Below, one piece after another: positions 11,001-23,381 of a stretch of DNA of 64,000 bases. Every line of letters starts with the position of its first letter. The stretch's first letter is position 1. Origin of the DNA: Chelonoidis abingdonii (lineage: Eukaryota > Chordata > Testudines > Testudinidae). The notes below the pieces were generated by a model. That model had not been told where the DNA came from. It was given only the letters and a program-made list of their open reading frames with translations, and did no database searches. A program made the position numbers and the translations under genes. The stretch covers positions 27,383,953 to 27,447,952 of the forward strand of contig NC_133770.1 of assembly GCF_003597395.2 (NCBI RefSeq), written 5' to 3'.

Positions 11001-11956
11001 GTTTAGTAGAGCACTAAATTGATGATATATAGTTATGATTCTGCTGGTGCACATCCCTGTTACTATGGCAACAATATCATGTCATGTTAGCCTGTCCTTG
11101 GTGTTACTTAGAGCAGCAAGGTCTCAGAAGCTTCTAATTTACTTTAGAGACCTAAGCAGACTATTTGCTATGTGTGCGGAATGAAATCAGATTTATTATG
11201 GCTACAAATGCTATATATGCCATGAATTTCTTCTCTTATATTAGGATGTCAATTACTCTACTTACATGAAGCATTAGCACTAAAATAAAACAGATAATTA
11301 GTGAACTGCAAATGACTAATGTGCTCATATTGCACAAATTTCCCTTTTCATATTCAAAGCACTAGCATGTGCTCCAAGTTCTCCAACCTCAGACATTAAC
11401 CTCAAGGGTTTGCAGACCAAAAAAGGAGATGGACTCAGTCCAAGAGGAAATATGTCCACCTCCAGAAGTGCTATCTGCTGATTCCCATAGAAAGAATTTC
11501 ATAAATTCAACCTCTCTCCTCTCCCCCGACTCTATTCCCTCTTCCCCCAGACTCTAAATAAAAGGCAGAAAATTAGGTTTGCAAAACACTCCTGCTAGGA
11601 GCACCCAGCATCAGATTCATAGTGCTTTTCAGCATATAAACCCAAGTTTAAATGATCAGGATCATTAAGACTAGAATAAGCCTGACAACAAATCACATTG
11701 TGAATAGATGATGTCCAGATCAGGTTTTGGTCATTTTGATTTTTTTGTTTTTCTCATATGTCCTTTGATTTGCAATACTAACTACTGAAGTGTCTGATAC
11801 AGTGTAATACAGAGCACACTTCTCTCAGGTTAATGCAATTTCCTTGCCTAATGTAATTATTCTGCAGAGCATCAACCAGCAAATGGCAGCCCGGCTGTTA
11901 CTGTTTCAGCCAAAGTGTTTTTTATAAAATATTTGAAAGTAAACCAAAGGTACATA
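8084..11956. other. non-coding stretch, no gene seen
   Basis: No supported gene or well-kept transposon. Fragments of the dispersed palindromic unit occur near 8770-8840 and 10255-10335 ('gatttcagtgggactgcacc'). All open frames are 105 codons or shorter and none shows a recognisable domain. Confidence 0.4.
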
Positions 11957-11957
11957 C

Positions 11958-11997
<40 letters not shown>
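11957..11997. repeat. compound (TG)n(GA)n microsatellite
   Basis: A run of TG dinucleotides of about 14 bp is followed directly by about 25 bp of GA, then 'acagaga'. Both parts are nearly perfect, which suggests a site likely to vary in length between individuals. Confidence 0.95.
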
Positions 11998-12002
<5 letters not shown>

Positions 12003-13391
12003 TCCACAAATAACAGATTAAACAGAGAAAGCAAAGCTTTTTATTTTTTGTGCACAGTAGAAGAATTAATCACATTTGATAAGGTATCTCTTCCATTTTC
12101 ACACAAAGTGATGATAAATACTGGTTAAAACAAGGTGAAAACTCACAGCTTTGGCTACTTTGCAGAAATACTGTGTCCTCAGAGTAACAGTTGGTCAATC
12201 AATTTATCTTGATCCTTACAGCTTGGAAGTGCATCTATTAATAGGATATGCATAATGTACAAAAAGATAATTAATGATAACCATATATCAATGAACATAC
12301 TGTAAGTAACACCATTACCTTCCTCTAAGAAAACAGACTAGAGCTACAACATAAGAACGACAATGCAGAATTTAGTTTGATCCACAGTTTGTTAATTCCT
12401 GGAAAGATAAGGCACTATTCTTAACTGGTAGAAGTTAGGGTTGCTCCAATGAAAACAATGGAAGGCATTGGAGCTAGGGTGATTTACACTAGCACGAGAT
12501 TTGACCCACAGCCTTATCTCCAGTCTTCCTTTACAGTTAAACCATTCCCACTGGGTTCCCCTGCGCGCCAATCTCTGATCTCTAGTAGTTGTAGCAGGAC
12601 CCTTTGGTGGACTGGATCCTAAAAGACAAGATGAAGAGCTGGAGAGAAAGAGAGAGAATTGCTCTCAAGACATATTAAAATGTAATCTATGCTGTCTTTG
12701 AGAGAATCACATGATTCGCTCTCCTCCTTTTCCCAGTCTGGTTGGTTGCATAAAGTCAATGTCTTCCACAAACAGAGAGCTCTTTTTATACACCAAAGCT
12801 GTCCTTGCTCACAAGGAAACAGAGAAAATCAATAGAAACAAAAAATGTTTATAGATTTTCGTCAACATAAGGGCAATTTTCATTTTACCACTGCTTTTTC
12901 ATTATATTGGACCTAGGTACAATATGGATGGGCACTATTAACATGCATATATAATAACAAGTAATCGAATACTTCTGGCTTAAGGAAGATACTTTCTAAC
13001 ATCCCTGCTCTTCATCTTATGCTCACTGAAGTCAGTGGCAAAGCTTCCATTTACTTAATCGTGGAAGATCAGGACCTGAAAGCATGATCTCCTGCCAGCA
13101 CCCTTCCTTTCACCCTGCTGCAACTGTGGCAGCACGAGGTAATAGCCCGCAAGAGTTCTTTGGTGTTGCTCCACACCAGGCATCCCTGCCTATGTAAACA
13201 CTATACAGGGCACCTGAGACTTTATACCAAGATAGGCCATTTCTTCAGTGACTGCAAAAAAACATTCTGCCCAATGTGGCATCAAGGGGTTGCATGGTGC
13301 AGAATATTGCCACTCTGCCTCTGAATGTGCCATTATTTCACATAGTTCTCCTCTCTAGCTTGTTGCCCCCTACCCCTTGCTAACCATGCCA
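11998..13391. other. non-coding stretch
   Basis: No gene is seen. A weak palindromic unit lies at 12425-12505 ('gttgctccaatgaaaacaat', 'gcattggagctagggtgatt'). The remainder is unassigned. Confidence 0.35.
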
Positions 13392-13604
13392 TGGGCTAAT
13401 CTACACACAGTGTTTATATCAGTACAGCTATTTGAGTTACTGATATGATTTTTTATTGACATTGTTATATCAGTTCAGTTCCTAGTGTGGACACTGTTAT
13501 ACTCACATAAAGGAGCCTTATACTGATACAGTTTATCTCCCTTCCTGTAAGGTAATAGCTATACTGATATAAAGTGCTCTTATACAGGGATACCTGTGTC
13601 CACA
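13392..13604. mobile_element. MITE with 'ctacac' type ends
   Basis: The block opens with 'gggctaatctacacacagtg' and closes with 'acctgtgtccacaccaggcc'. Its interior repeats 'atatcagtacagctat' and its complement 'atagctatactgatat'. This matches a turtle family of short non-autonomous DNA transposons with ends like ggcctgtctacac. It has no coding capacity. Confidence 0.5.
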
Positions 13605-13897
13605 CCAGGCCAGGTCTACATGATAAACTTTTGTTGGTATAGCTATGGTGGTTGGAGGTGTGAAGAGGTGTGATTTGTGTATAACATAGCATGCCAGGAA
13701 AAATCCCCTAGCATAGATTCAGTTATCCCAGCAAAACTGCACTTTTGCTGGCATAGCTTATTCAGTGGCACCTGGAAGAAGCTTAAGTGCAGTTTTGTCA
13801 ATATAAATTGCATCCACACTAGGACTGCTTTGCTGGTAGGTATAGTATGCTTGCACAACAATACTGGCAAAGCCTTCCATGTGTAAGGCTGGCCTGG
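13605..13897. mobile_element. MITE, 293 bp
   Basis: The terminal inverted repeats are ccaggccaggtctaca (13605-13620) and tgtaaggctggcctgg (13882-13897), 13 of 16 paired. The interior contains 'agcaaaactgcacttttgct' and related inverted blocks. It abuts the preceding MITE. Several minus-strand short open frames across both are spurious. Confidence 0.65.
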
Positions 13898-14049
13898 GGA
13901 GTTGTACTGCTTCATTGCTGTTAAATCAGCACAGCTTCTGTATGTAGAACAAGCCTTTCTGCTTTTACTGTGAGGACCCTCCTGCCCTTATTGTGGAAAC
14001 ACTTTCTTTCCATCAGATAAAAATCTCCTCTTATGTTATTTGGCAGTGG

Positions 14050-14470
14050 CTATCTCTCCGTACGTGGATGATGTCTGCCAGGCGGGGGTGGGGAAGTCGT
14101 TGATAAGACTTAAGATGGCTGAGGCTTGATGTATGATGCGACACCATCACAATCTGTTGCCAGCCAGCTCTTCCCAATTCATGAGGTCAATGCCTCCCTT
14201 CCTATGATATACTTTCAGGGTGTCCCTGTAGCATTTTCTCTGTCCCCAGTGACTCTTCTTACCACGACTTAGCTGAAAAAAGAGAACTTGCTTCAGAAGA
14301 TGAGTATTAGCCATCCACATACAATGGCCAGCCTAGCAACACTGATGTTTCATAATCTTCACCTCAACACTGATGGTGTTAGCTGCAGAGAGAACGCTGG
14401 CATAGGAGATTTTCCCATCTGCAGCGCAGTTGGTACCACTCCAGATGCTTCAGATGGCTTTGTTATGTCA
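14050..14470 (-). mobile_element. RTE-like LINE, 5'-truncated 3' fragment
   Basis: This is a diverged second copy of the family found at 33655-35195. Both begin on the plus strand with 'gatgatgtctgcca' near the 3' terminus and share, in the same order, blocks such as 'caatgcctccctt' (here) versus 'gacgcctccctt', 'gagaacttgctt' versus 'gagtacttgcttt', and 'gttagctgcagagagaacgc' versus 'gttggctgcagagagagcgc'. The sense strand is minus. The fragment ends near 14470. Weak flanking 'tgttat' repeats do not make a convincing target duplication. Confidence 0.7.
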
Positions 14471-15224
14471 CACATTTCTCATACCCATAAAGAATACATT
14501 ATTATTATACAGCTTGCTACCATTGTATAACAGTATGCAACCTGGATCCTGTAATCTATACTCAGACAAGTAGGCTCACTGACTTCAACTGGGCTGCTCA
14601 AGAAAGTAAGATTTGGCAGGATCCAGCTTTCTAATACTACAGTGATAAGGACTGTGACCACAAACTAATATATCTATGCGTCCCCGCATCATTTGCCAAA
14701 GACTTTTTTTAACAGCTAATAATCAGTCATTAACAACTGTGCCTCACTTGCTTGTTACTGAATGAGCACTTTGAGATATGCACATATTTTCCCTTTCTCT
14801 GCTTCATTACACTCATTAAGCAAAGGTATACATTTCAGTATCGAGTTAGGTCATTACCTGCCAGCTACCATAGGTTAGATGATTATTAGTTTCCTTACAT
14901 AGGTTGGTTATTGCTGCTTAGTTGTTACTGACAGTTTCATCATTACCACAGGGCACATGTTCATTGGAAGGTTGCTTATTCAGTAGATTTTATTAATGGC
15001 CTTAACCTGCTGTAATGTCAGTTGATGCATTCTCCAATTGGTGTAATACATGACAACTGGATCTCACAGTGAATATAAAGAGTGAGTTAGAGAGTATATG
15101 TGAGAGAAAAAAAAAGATTGTGTGGGTGAGTGCATGCACTGAAATATTAGGACAACCTTGTGAAGTGTTCATCACAGTGAGGAGTCTATCTGTCTAGACT
15201 GCCGTGGCTCTTATCACATAGTAT
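14471..15224. other. non-coding stretch
   Basis: No gene was seen. Part of a palindromic unit lies near 14565-14630 ('actgacttcaactgggctgc'). Confidence 0.35.
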
Positions 15225-15480
15225 TTCAGCACCCCACAAACATTCAGTGATTTAAAATTCTCATCACCTTGTGAGGTCAGGAAACATTATTAGCTTCACT
15301 TTACACAGAAATTAGGACACAAAAAAGCCTAATCCAGCAAAGCATGTAAACTATTGCTGAATCAGGGCTGGAGAGAAAGAGATTAGGTGACTTAGAAACC
15401 ACTACTGAGGAAGTGTATGGAAGTTGCAGGATTTGAACCTGCATCTCTTGGATGCAGTTTAGCAGCATGGCTGCAAGACC
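15225..15480 (-). repeat. MIR-type SINE, antisense
   Basis: Reading the minus strand, the tRNA-like head lies at 15415-15480 and contains a B-box-like 'ggttcaaatcctgc'. It is followed by the core, with 'aagtcacctaatc', and ends near 15230. It looks like a nearly full-length but diverged MIR. The tRNA-like part is not a functional tRNA gene because the cloverleaf arms are not preserved. Confidence 0.6.
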
Positions 15481-18400
15481 ATCTCTTTTTGTACTTTACT
15501 TTTAAATACATCATACACTGTAGCTTGTTAAAAAGAAAAATATCCAACCAGTTATGCTGCTATCTTTGGACCAAATCCTTCTTGCTATACCCAAGTGGTT
15601 AGTCCTACTGACTTCAAGATTTCAAAGCCTGATGCTAGAAGAACTACTTGTTTGCATAGAGCTGGCAGGAATTGGCCTCTTGGTAATTTTAGAAAACTTT
15701 CCTCTGTCACACAAAGGTTGTTGGCTACAGATCAGTGAACTTATTTTCCTGTACTAGAGAACCTTATTTTTATTCAAGAGAATGTACCAATTTATTTTAT
15801 TTAAGAAAAACCGTTGGCACCATGCATAATAATACGTAATAAAATAATACCATGGGTGGTTGCCATTTTGTGGTGAGGATGCAAACATGGTGCTAATATT
15901 GTAAATGATTGTGGTTTGTTAATACATGTTACATCAATTGCTGTTGACAAAGATGGGAAGTAATAATAGACAAACCAAGATGTGACTGTGGTCATGTGTT
16001 CCCCTCCACTGTCCAGTGCAGAGGGAAGCAAAATAGTGGATATTACATGCAAATGAAGTAAAAAGGGCCACACACAGGAAGAAGGTTGCTGAGTGGTAGC
16101 ACTCCTCCCTGCCCCTTCTGGCTTAGCCATCTGCAGTCCCCTTACACCAATAATGCATAGCAAGAGGGGGAGTGTTTGGCAGTTGGGGCAGGGCTGGCTC
16201 ATGAAAATTCAGAAATATGTTGCTTTTTCTGGCATGTTCCCTTGAGAAAGTAAAACAATGTGTTCTGGATAAATTGCTGTAAGTACATGGCCACTGCTGA
16301 GGGCATCACTGCCAGGGAATGGTGAAAGCATGTTAGCTTGGCTACTGTACTGCTTCTTCTTGGGGTCTGGAGAAGCTTGAGGCCAACAGGGAACCCATGT
16401 ATTACATGTTATTGAGAGACTTCATTGCTCTTTCCAGTAGCTCACTCACCTGTGTGAGATATCCCCACTGACAGGCCACTCTCAAGGAATGCTGCAGGAA
16501 ACTGATGAGTCATCCAATCATAGGCAGCACTGACCATTATGGGAAGGAAACACCAGTTTCCCAAACAGCCTCCATGGACTTCCTCAGCTGTTCCTGTGTT
16601 TGAGGGAACAGCTATCTTCGATGCAGTCCATCATTTAGGACTTGGGTCCGACAAGCAGGAAATTATGTTTGAAATTTTATAATCACAGAAAACAGTGTGT
16701 TTTTGTTTTAAAATGGTTCATTGTTGGTATTTTTTCATGGTGAATTTAGAACTGGTATAGGGGCTGACAGGAGAGCCCAGGAGAATGAAGGCCTCTGTTT
16801 ATCCACAGAACAAATGCATTTGGAGTGCCTAATGCACATCACCTCCGAACTAGAGACCATCTTTAGTAACAACTATAGATGGGTCTGGACTGCAAAATTT
16901 GGAACTGGGCTGCGGTTTAGTTCAGCCCATTGCTGAAATGGAGGCTATCCACAAAAGTCAGAGCCAGATTCTGATCTCCATGAAAGTCTGAGTGTTCTGA
17001 ATAGATTTTTGGTTTAGTTATCTCGAGTAATGGGGATGGCAGTTCATTCTTCATACGTATTCAGTCCTTGGCCTCTACTGAGACTTCAAACCAAGGATGT
17101 TATACAGCAGCAATTGTGGTGCAAAAATATGGAGATCTGTTCTGTAGGAACTGAAACAGGGCCACCAAATTTATTTCAGGCAGGCCACTGAACAAACATC
17201 TCCCCAGAACCAAACAAACACACGAGACTCCATACCCAGAGGCATCCAATCCTGTGATATTTTACTGTTATTCGCAAGTAATTAAATGCCATTGATTTTG
17301 CGTCCTTATTGTTTCTTTGTCAGAAACTATCCCTGGCAGCTTTGCCAAAGACTCCAGAGGATTCTGGCCTGCTGTATAGTAGGCATGACAAAAGGTTAAT
17401 AAACAACACCACCATCACCTTGGCAAAATGACAGACTGAATGAACGTTTCTGTCTGGATCTACAGATTTGCCAAGTAACCTGGCAAGGAACCAAAGTGAA
17501 TGGTTACACTTGATGTTAGCGTTTCTTGAAGAAGATAGCACAGATGAAGATTCTGAGCCACTCTCTGGGCCTGATGAAGAGGCACTCAGGATTTACATCT
17601 TATTTCAAAATGGAAACAGATTTCATGGAGATAAATAAGATTAGCAAAGTGGTTCTGGAACAGCATTGGGTTTATCAAGTCCTGTCTCCTTAACACCATA
17701 GGCTTTGCACATTTTTCATTGCTAAATTAGATGGGCCTCTACCAGCTTGTGAATGTTTCTTACTTGGAGGACTAAGGTCTGATTGTTTTCTCATTTACAC
17801 TGGTGCTAGTTAGGAGGTACTCCATTTAGTTATCTCAGTGTAAATCTAGTGTAAGTGATGTCAGAAATAGGCCCTGAGTCCCTCAGCTCTCTAAAGTTTA
17901 CCATTACTCATGCTTTATGTTGAGCCTTTCTTTTAATTAAAAGTCTGACAGTGATGACTGACAACAAACAATTAGTCAGAAAAAAAATGCTGAAATGACA
18001 GCTCCCTTGAAGATCAATTTTGTCTGGTGGAATCAGAGTATATCTGACACCAAGAGAGAGGCTTCTGAGAACTCAAAAGTAAATAAGCATTTTTACAGCA
18101 AATGCTGTGTTTGGTGGATATTTCTCTGCTAATTTTCATTAAGCTCACCTACACTTGTGTGCATTTTTCAAACTTATTATTGTAAATATTTTCTCATCAA
18201 TTCTTCCCTATTATCTTTTCCCTCTACTTGGTATTGTGTGCCACTCTGCCTTCTGCCTGCTTTCTGCTATCAGTGACATGAATATGAAAAAATAAAGTAG
18301 CTGGCCTCTGGTCCCAGATGACCACAAACCCAGAATTCAAACACAGAGGGTGAGATTCTGACACAGCACATAGAGAGAGCTATGGTGGTTTTAAGTAGAA

Positions 18401-19990
18401 TTGGTTGGAAATTTCCTGATGGAAAAATGTTCAGTTGGAAAATGCTGATTTGTCAAAATCAAAACATTTCCCAATAATATGTCAATTTAGTTTAATCTTC
18501 TGATGGAAACAAAGCAGGTTTTTAATGGAAATCTGCCTGATTTCCTCCAGCTTGCCCATTTGGCCACTTGCTGTAGTACTGGGACCCTAGAAGCCCTGAG
18601 AGCCCTGCCTAAAGACAGAATCCTGGATTCTTAGCACCCCACCAGTTGGGCAGTGGAAGCAATGGGCAACTTGGGGACCTCATCAATTTCCTTTTAAAAG
18701 AGCCAAAACAGAATGTTGTTTTGGTTTTTCAAAGCAAAAATGTTGCCCCCCACCCACACTTCCAGGGGAAATTTCATAACTGCACGTTTTTGTTCCAACA
18801 TTGAATAATTTTTTTTAACGTTTTGGAATTTCCATGGAATTTCACGTTCTGACTAGCACTAATATTGAGCCACCTTTGCACCTTCTTGATCCAGGAACTA
18901 GAGAGGCCCTGAGCATAAATTAAGCCGCCCTATGTGCAAGTTTAAGTTACAACAGCCCTGCAGCATTATTTATGGACTACAGTGCTTTCCAGAATCTCAA
19001 CATCCCTGACACACTCTCTGCGCCAGGGATTTTTAAAGGGTAGCCTTACAGAAAGTCTCTGTGGGGGAGGGGGAATCCTCTCCCAGTTGCCTATGAGTCT
19101 TTCAGAGCCCATTTACAATGTTCCAGCTCTTTTACATGGTGCAAAGAGGCTGGGGCAATGGTAAGGTCCAATTCCTATATCAACTTTCATCCCAATTTTA
19201 TTCATCCCATAAATAAAACCAATGAGTCTCTTTCTCCACCAGTTTTACACTGATGTGATTCCATTGATTTTGGCCAGAGATTTAGTCAGGTAGGGAAACA
19301 GAATTTGGCACAGAGACATCACATGGATGTAAGTCAGCAAAGAACTTAACACCATGGACTCAGCGTTATTGTGACAATGATCAACTTTATTAAACAAATC
19401 CACTCTGTCAGTGCACACAAGGGTTGGTGAGCTTAATGCACAGTTCTAAGTAATACACTCAAAGTGCTCTCACAGCTTGCATTGGGTTTTCTATAGTTCT
19501 GTGATAGATTACTCAGAATCTGTCTCTACCTTAGGTGTCCAAAGTTATGCTCAGGAACATAGGGGTGGGTGGGATGGTTCTTTCTAGGGCAGGTTAGTTT
19601 CCACGTTTTCCCATGTAGACAATGTTATATGGATTCAGAGAATAACATAAGAGGTGGTGTGGAAAAGTTCTAGTTCACTCCCCTCCCAGAGTTACTAATC
19701 GAAAATGATGATCATATGCTTATGTTGTTTTTTTAATTCACTTTTATGGCATGATGTGAATGCCTCCTAAATGAGACTGTTATTTATTATAAAAATAACG
19801 CTATTTTAAACTCACAAAATTGTTTACTTTCTTTCTTTTAAATTTGCCCTGTTCCATTAGGCAATGTGTTCTATTTTTATATCAATGACACTATTCACTA
19901 AGCTTGTTTCATGGTTTAACACGTGCCCCATGCTTATGAGTCTAAATTCCTTTTAAGGAAAACTTACTTCTTGTCTGAACATCTGTCTTT
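15481..19990. other. non-coding stretch with scattered old repeats
   Basis: There is no supported gene. At 17780-17880 a palindromic unit is recognisable ('catttacactggtgctagtt' against 'cagtgtaaatctagtgtaag'). At 18370-18860 is a patch with repeated 'gaaaaatgtt' and 'ggaatttcc' motifs, resembling a turtle palindromic repeat rich in 'ttttggaattt'. A 133-codon minus-strand open frame at 15801-16202 has no recognisable feature. Confidence 0.4.
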
Positions 19991-20014
19991 CTCTTATTAG
20001 TATTATTTGGATTA

Positions 20015-20300
20015 CAGCAGCACCTTGAGTGCCCAAACAAGATCAGTGCCCTATTGTTCTTAGCACTGTGTGAACATATAATAAGAGACAACCCCTGCCT
20101 CAAGCAGCTTACAGTCTAAACAGTCACAACAAGCAAAGATGGGAAGGGGGACGGGGAGATGACAGTATTACTGTCCTTGTACATGTGGGGAATAGAGGAA
20201 CAGAAAGATTAAGTAACTCATCCAACATCACAGAGACAGAGCTGGGAAATAAACCCACACTTCCTGAGTCCCAGGCCAGTACATTAAGCACAAAACCAGC
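20015..20300 (-). repeat. MIR-type SINE, antisense
   Basis: The plus strand reads 'tagcactgtgtgaac', 'cagcttacagtctaa', 'gattaagtaactcatccaac', 'atcacagagacagagctggg' and 'cctgagtcccaggccagtac'. This order matches the reverse complement of MIR-like SINEs common in turtles and birds. Copies of this kind create short chance ORFs, such as the one running through 20185-20505. Confidence 0.65.
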
Positions 20301-20417
20301 CTTCCTTTCATATCGTGGTTGTTATCTAGCACAAGCAGAAACTGCTATTTCAGCATTAATGATTGGTAGGTCAGGCCTCTTGGCCCTTAACGACATGCTG
20401 AAGGCCTCAGATGTAGC

Positions 20418-20690
20418 TGAGGATATGTCTGCGTTGCGATACAACATCTGTGGCTGGCCCATGTCCACTGACTTGGGTTTTGGGGCTCGGGCTGCAGAGC
20501 TATAAAATTGCTGCATAGATATTCAGACTCAGGCTGGAGCCTGGGCTCTGGGACCCTCTCCCCTATGTGGGGTCCCAGACCCCAGGCTTCAGCCTGAGCC
20601 TGAATATCTACACTACAGTTTTATAGCCTCACAGCCGGAGCCCCGCAAGCCCAAATCAGCTGACATGGGCCGGACAAAGGTGTTTTACTG
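20418..20690. mobile_element. palindromic hAT-like MITE, copy A
   Basis: The element is largely self-complementary. The left half contains 'ggctggcccatgtccactga', 'gagctataaaattgctgc' and 'caggctggagcctgggctct'. The right half mirrors them with 'aggcttcagcctgagcctga', 'acagttttatagcctcacag' and 'atcagctgacatgggccgg'. The fold centre is near 20560. I know this family as very abundant in turtles, with ends like ggtatgtctac. The terminal bases are poorly kept here. Confidence 0.7.
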
Positions 20691-20699
20691 CAGAAAAGA

Positions 20700-20826
20700 A
20701 AAACCCTCAGCTGGTGCATGTCTGGGGCCCAGGCTGCAGGGCTCTTTCATTGCTGTGTAGACTTCCAGGTTTGGGCTGGAGCCCAAGATCTGGGACCCTT
20801 CCACCTCACTGGGTCTTAGAGCCTGG
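20700..20826. mobile_element. palindromic MITE copy B, left part
   Basis: This is the left half of a second copy of the same MITE family: 'cattgctgtgtagacttcca', 'ggtttgggctggagcccaag' and 'cactgggtcttagagcctgg'. It is interrupted at 20826 by an LTR and resumes at 21182. Confidence 0.7.
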
Positions 20827-21181
20827 TGTCGCGGAGTGTGGGGGAGTCCGGCCCTGCACCCCTCTTCCTGGGACTCTCAGTGACTCTCAGCCAGCCAGTA
20901 CAACAGAGGTTTATTGGACAACAGGAATGCTGGTTACAGCAGAGCTTGTAGGCTCAGGCAGGACCCCTCAATCAAGCCCCTCTGGGGTCCAGGAAGCTTA
21001 GCCCCCTGAATTCCAACCACCCAGCCCAAAACTGAAACTAAACTTCCTTCCCTCCCGCTTCCCGGGCAAAGGTACTGACTTCCCCACCTTTACCTGGCTC
21101 AGGTTACAGGCTTAAATCCTGTCCCTCATCTAAAGACATCCCCTGCTCTCCCATCCCCCACACAGCCCCTACTCCATCACA
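20827..21181 (-). mobile_element. solo LTR (355 bp) inserted in a MITE, antisense
   Basis: On the plus strand the block begins TGTCGCGG and ends CCATCACA, so it has TG...CA ends. The flanking 4 bp are ctgg (left) and ctag (right), an imperfect target duplication that closes the host MITE cleanly when removed. 'tttatt' at 20910-20915 is an AATAAA signal on the minus strand, giving the orientation. No internal region is present. Confidence 0.65.
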
Positions 21182-21312
21182 CTAGGACTCCAGCCAGAGC
21201 CCAGACATCTACACTGCAGTGAAACAGCCCCACAGTCCAAGCCCCATGAACCTGGGTCAGCTGGCACAGGGAAGCTGCTGGTGTCTAGTTGCTCTGTAGA
21301 CATACTCTGCTG
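21182..21312. mobile_element. palindromic MITE copy B, right part
   Basis: This continues the MITE broken at 20826: 'gactccagccagagcccaga', 'catctacactgcagtgaaac' and, at the end, 'gctctgtagacatactctgc'. It is the mirror image of the left half. Confidence 0.7.
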
Positions 21313-22095
21313 GTCCTTACTCCAGAAGGTCATTAATTGCAGGAAGATGATCAACTTGGAGGTCACGATTACTATTATGAATTGTGAAACCATTGAAAGA
21401 AAATGATAAAATAATTGGCCTGAATTCTATTCTCTGGTCCATAATGGCAACAGGGTTGCATGGATAGACTAAGAGCAGAATTTGGCGCAGTATCTTTTCT
21501 TTTAACTTGGTGAATAGCTGAAAGTTGAATTGCTCATTGCTATGGCTGCAGCAGTGGTATTGTGTTTCAGGATTGTAAGGGCCAAATTCCTCCCTACTGA
21601 AACTCCATTGCATGTGGCCTTTAGCAGCTAAAGACTAGTACAGCAACCAGCAGGAAGGCAGGATTCCATCCTCAAGGTCCCCATCGGCCTTTATTTTGAC
21701 TCAAACAACCCTCTGCAAGTCTTTTCTCTCTTTATATACATAAACATCACAGTTGTTTCATGATGTATTTGCTTGATTTGAGCCTGTAATTAGTGCAGTT
21801 CATAGATACTTGTTCTCTTTGCTCTTTACTTTTGGTAGGGAAAGCAGTAATCTGGAGTGTGGCTAAGGCAGGCTGTGATTCATATTGTCTTTTGCTGTGG
21901 CTTGAACAACGTGCTCTGTTTGTTTTCAGAGTAGCCAAGGAGAGGATTGGAAGAAATGAGTAGGACTGTAGGTGTGGTCCTTGCATGCAAACCACAGTGA
22001 CACTGGTCTGCTTTAAGGGCTACATGGAGAGTAGATTGAACTGAAAACATTATACAGGCATTCCACAGATTTAATTTTAAGTATAATACTGATGC
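21313..22095. other. non-coding stretch, nothing recognised
   Basis: Short open frames only. No repeat was recognised with confidence. Confidence 0.3.
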
Positions 22096-22099
22096 TTAG

Positions 22100-22672
22100 T
22101 GTGATACAGCATGGCCAGAGGGCAGAATGAGAGCGTTAGCAGGGGGCCTTATTCCCTGCCAAGGGAGGAAAGTTTGCTTTAGATTAACTAGAACACCTGA
22201 CTCCAGTTAGAGCACCTGACTCCAATTAGAGCACCTGACTTCAGTCATGTGATAAAAAAAAAACCCTGCTTCAGTCAGACAGTGTGGGAGTTGAAGGAGG
22301 AAGGTTTGCAGAGAAGAGAATGTTTGGAGGAGTGCTGTGGTGGATTGTGAAGTCCAGAAGAAACCCTAGGTAAGGGGCACCAGGCTTGTGTAGAAGGGAG
22401 GCAAGAAGCCCTTCACAAGCTGAAGGATAGGAGAGGGAAGTAACCCAGGGGAAGGAACTGCTAGTTCAAGTGATTCACCACAACCCTCAGGGCCCCTGGG
22501 TTGGGACCTGGAGTAGAAGATGGGCCCAGGTCCCTCCCTCTCCACTCCCCTCCTCCAAGGACACTAGAGGAGTAATTAAGAACCAGTTCAGAGGCAAGCA
22601 GTAGTGCCCTGAACCTACCCCAGAGAAGAGAAAGTGCGAGACCCAGCAGATCAGTACTGGCGATTTGCCACA
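22100..22672 (+). mobile_element. solo LTR, 573 bp
   Basis: The block begins TGTGATACAGC and ends TTTGCCACA, with TGTG/CACA terminal inverted bases. It is flanked by a perfect 4-bp duplication, ttag (22096-22099 and 22673-22676). Inside, at 22184-22245, a 20-bp unit close to 'agagcacctgactccagtta' is repeated three times. I recall similar LTRs from turtle genomes. No internal retroviral sequence is attached. The orientation is inferred from family memory only. Confidence 0.7.
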
Positions 22673-22944
22673 TTAGATTTTTTTATAGCACTGTACAAAT
22701 GCTAACAAAGACACACATTAAAAATAGGCAGACAACAGTTTACCTGATAAATACTCAGATTACAAGGTATTTTCTTAATGCAATTTATCTGTATTAGAGG
22801 TAGAAATTGGACCTGATTCTCTGCTGTATTGTGTTAGTTTTAGGCTGATGCATTAATTACAGTGGAACTGCACTTGCCTAAAAGTGCTCTACCAGTGGAG
22901 TACTTGGCCCGGTGCTCTCAATACACAGTGCTGTGGAGCAAGGG

Positions 22945-23245
22945 GTGATTTAGGCTACATCTACACTAGAAGCTAGGGGTATGTTTCCCCAGCTCATGTA
23001 CACATAGTTTTGCTAGCTCTCATTGAGTCAATACAAGTATAGATAGCAGCATAGTCATAGTAGCACAGGTAGCGGGAACACGGGTGAGCCATGCCAAATA
23101 CTAACCTGCCTGATGCCAGAGGTACGGACTTGGCATGGCTAAGTCATGCCTCCACTGCCACTACCCACGCTACCATGTCTGCACTGCTATGAGCTAGTGC
23201 AAGTGGGGAATCACACCCCTACCTGGTAGTGTAGATATAGTCACA
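22945..23245. mobile_element. MITE with 'tacatctacact' ends
   Basis: The left end 'aggctacatctacactagaa' and right end 'ggtagtgtagatatagtcac' form an imperfect terminal inverted repeat. Internal arms include 'agcagcatagtcatagtagc' with 'gctaccatgtctgcactgct'. The element is non-coding and belongs to the same broad type as the copies at 13.4 and 37.8 kb. Confidence 0.6.
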
Positions 23246-23381
23246 GATGGAGGGCCAGAATCTCAGTCCTGCAGTAGTCTCCCCGTATTATACTGGCCTG
23301 GTAAAGGGCTTGTAAACTGGATTCTCCCAGTGCTGGTGTTCCCAGGGAAGGGAGTATGGCCAAAGTACCACTGGGTAAGTA

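Noticed and set aside
15415..15480. B-box-like ggttcaaatcc, possible tRNA gene
   Set aside because: It sits at the expected head of an antisense MIR. The arms do not pair as a cloverleaf.
20185..20505. 106-codon plus-strand ORF
   Set aside because: Runs from an antisense MIR into a palindromic MITE. No protein similarity.
22184..22245. Three regular 20-bp repeats, CRISPR-like
   Set aside because: The units are directly adjacent without spacers and sit inside an LTR in a vertebrate genome.
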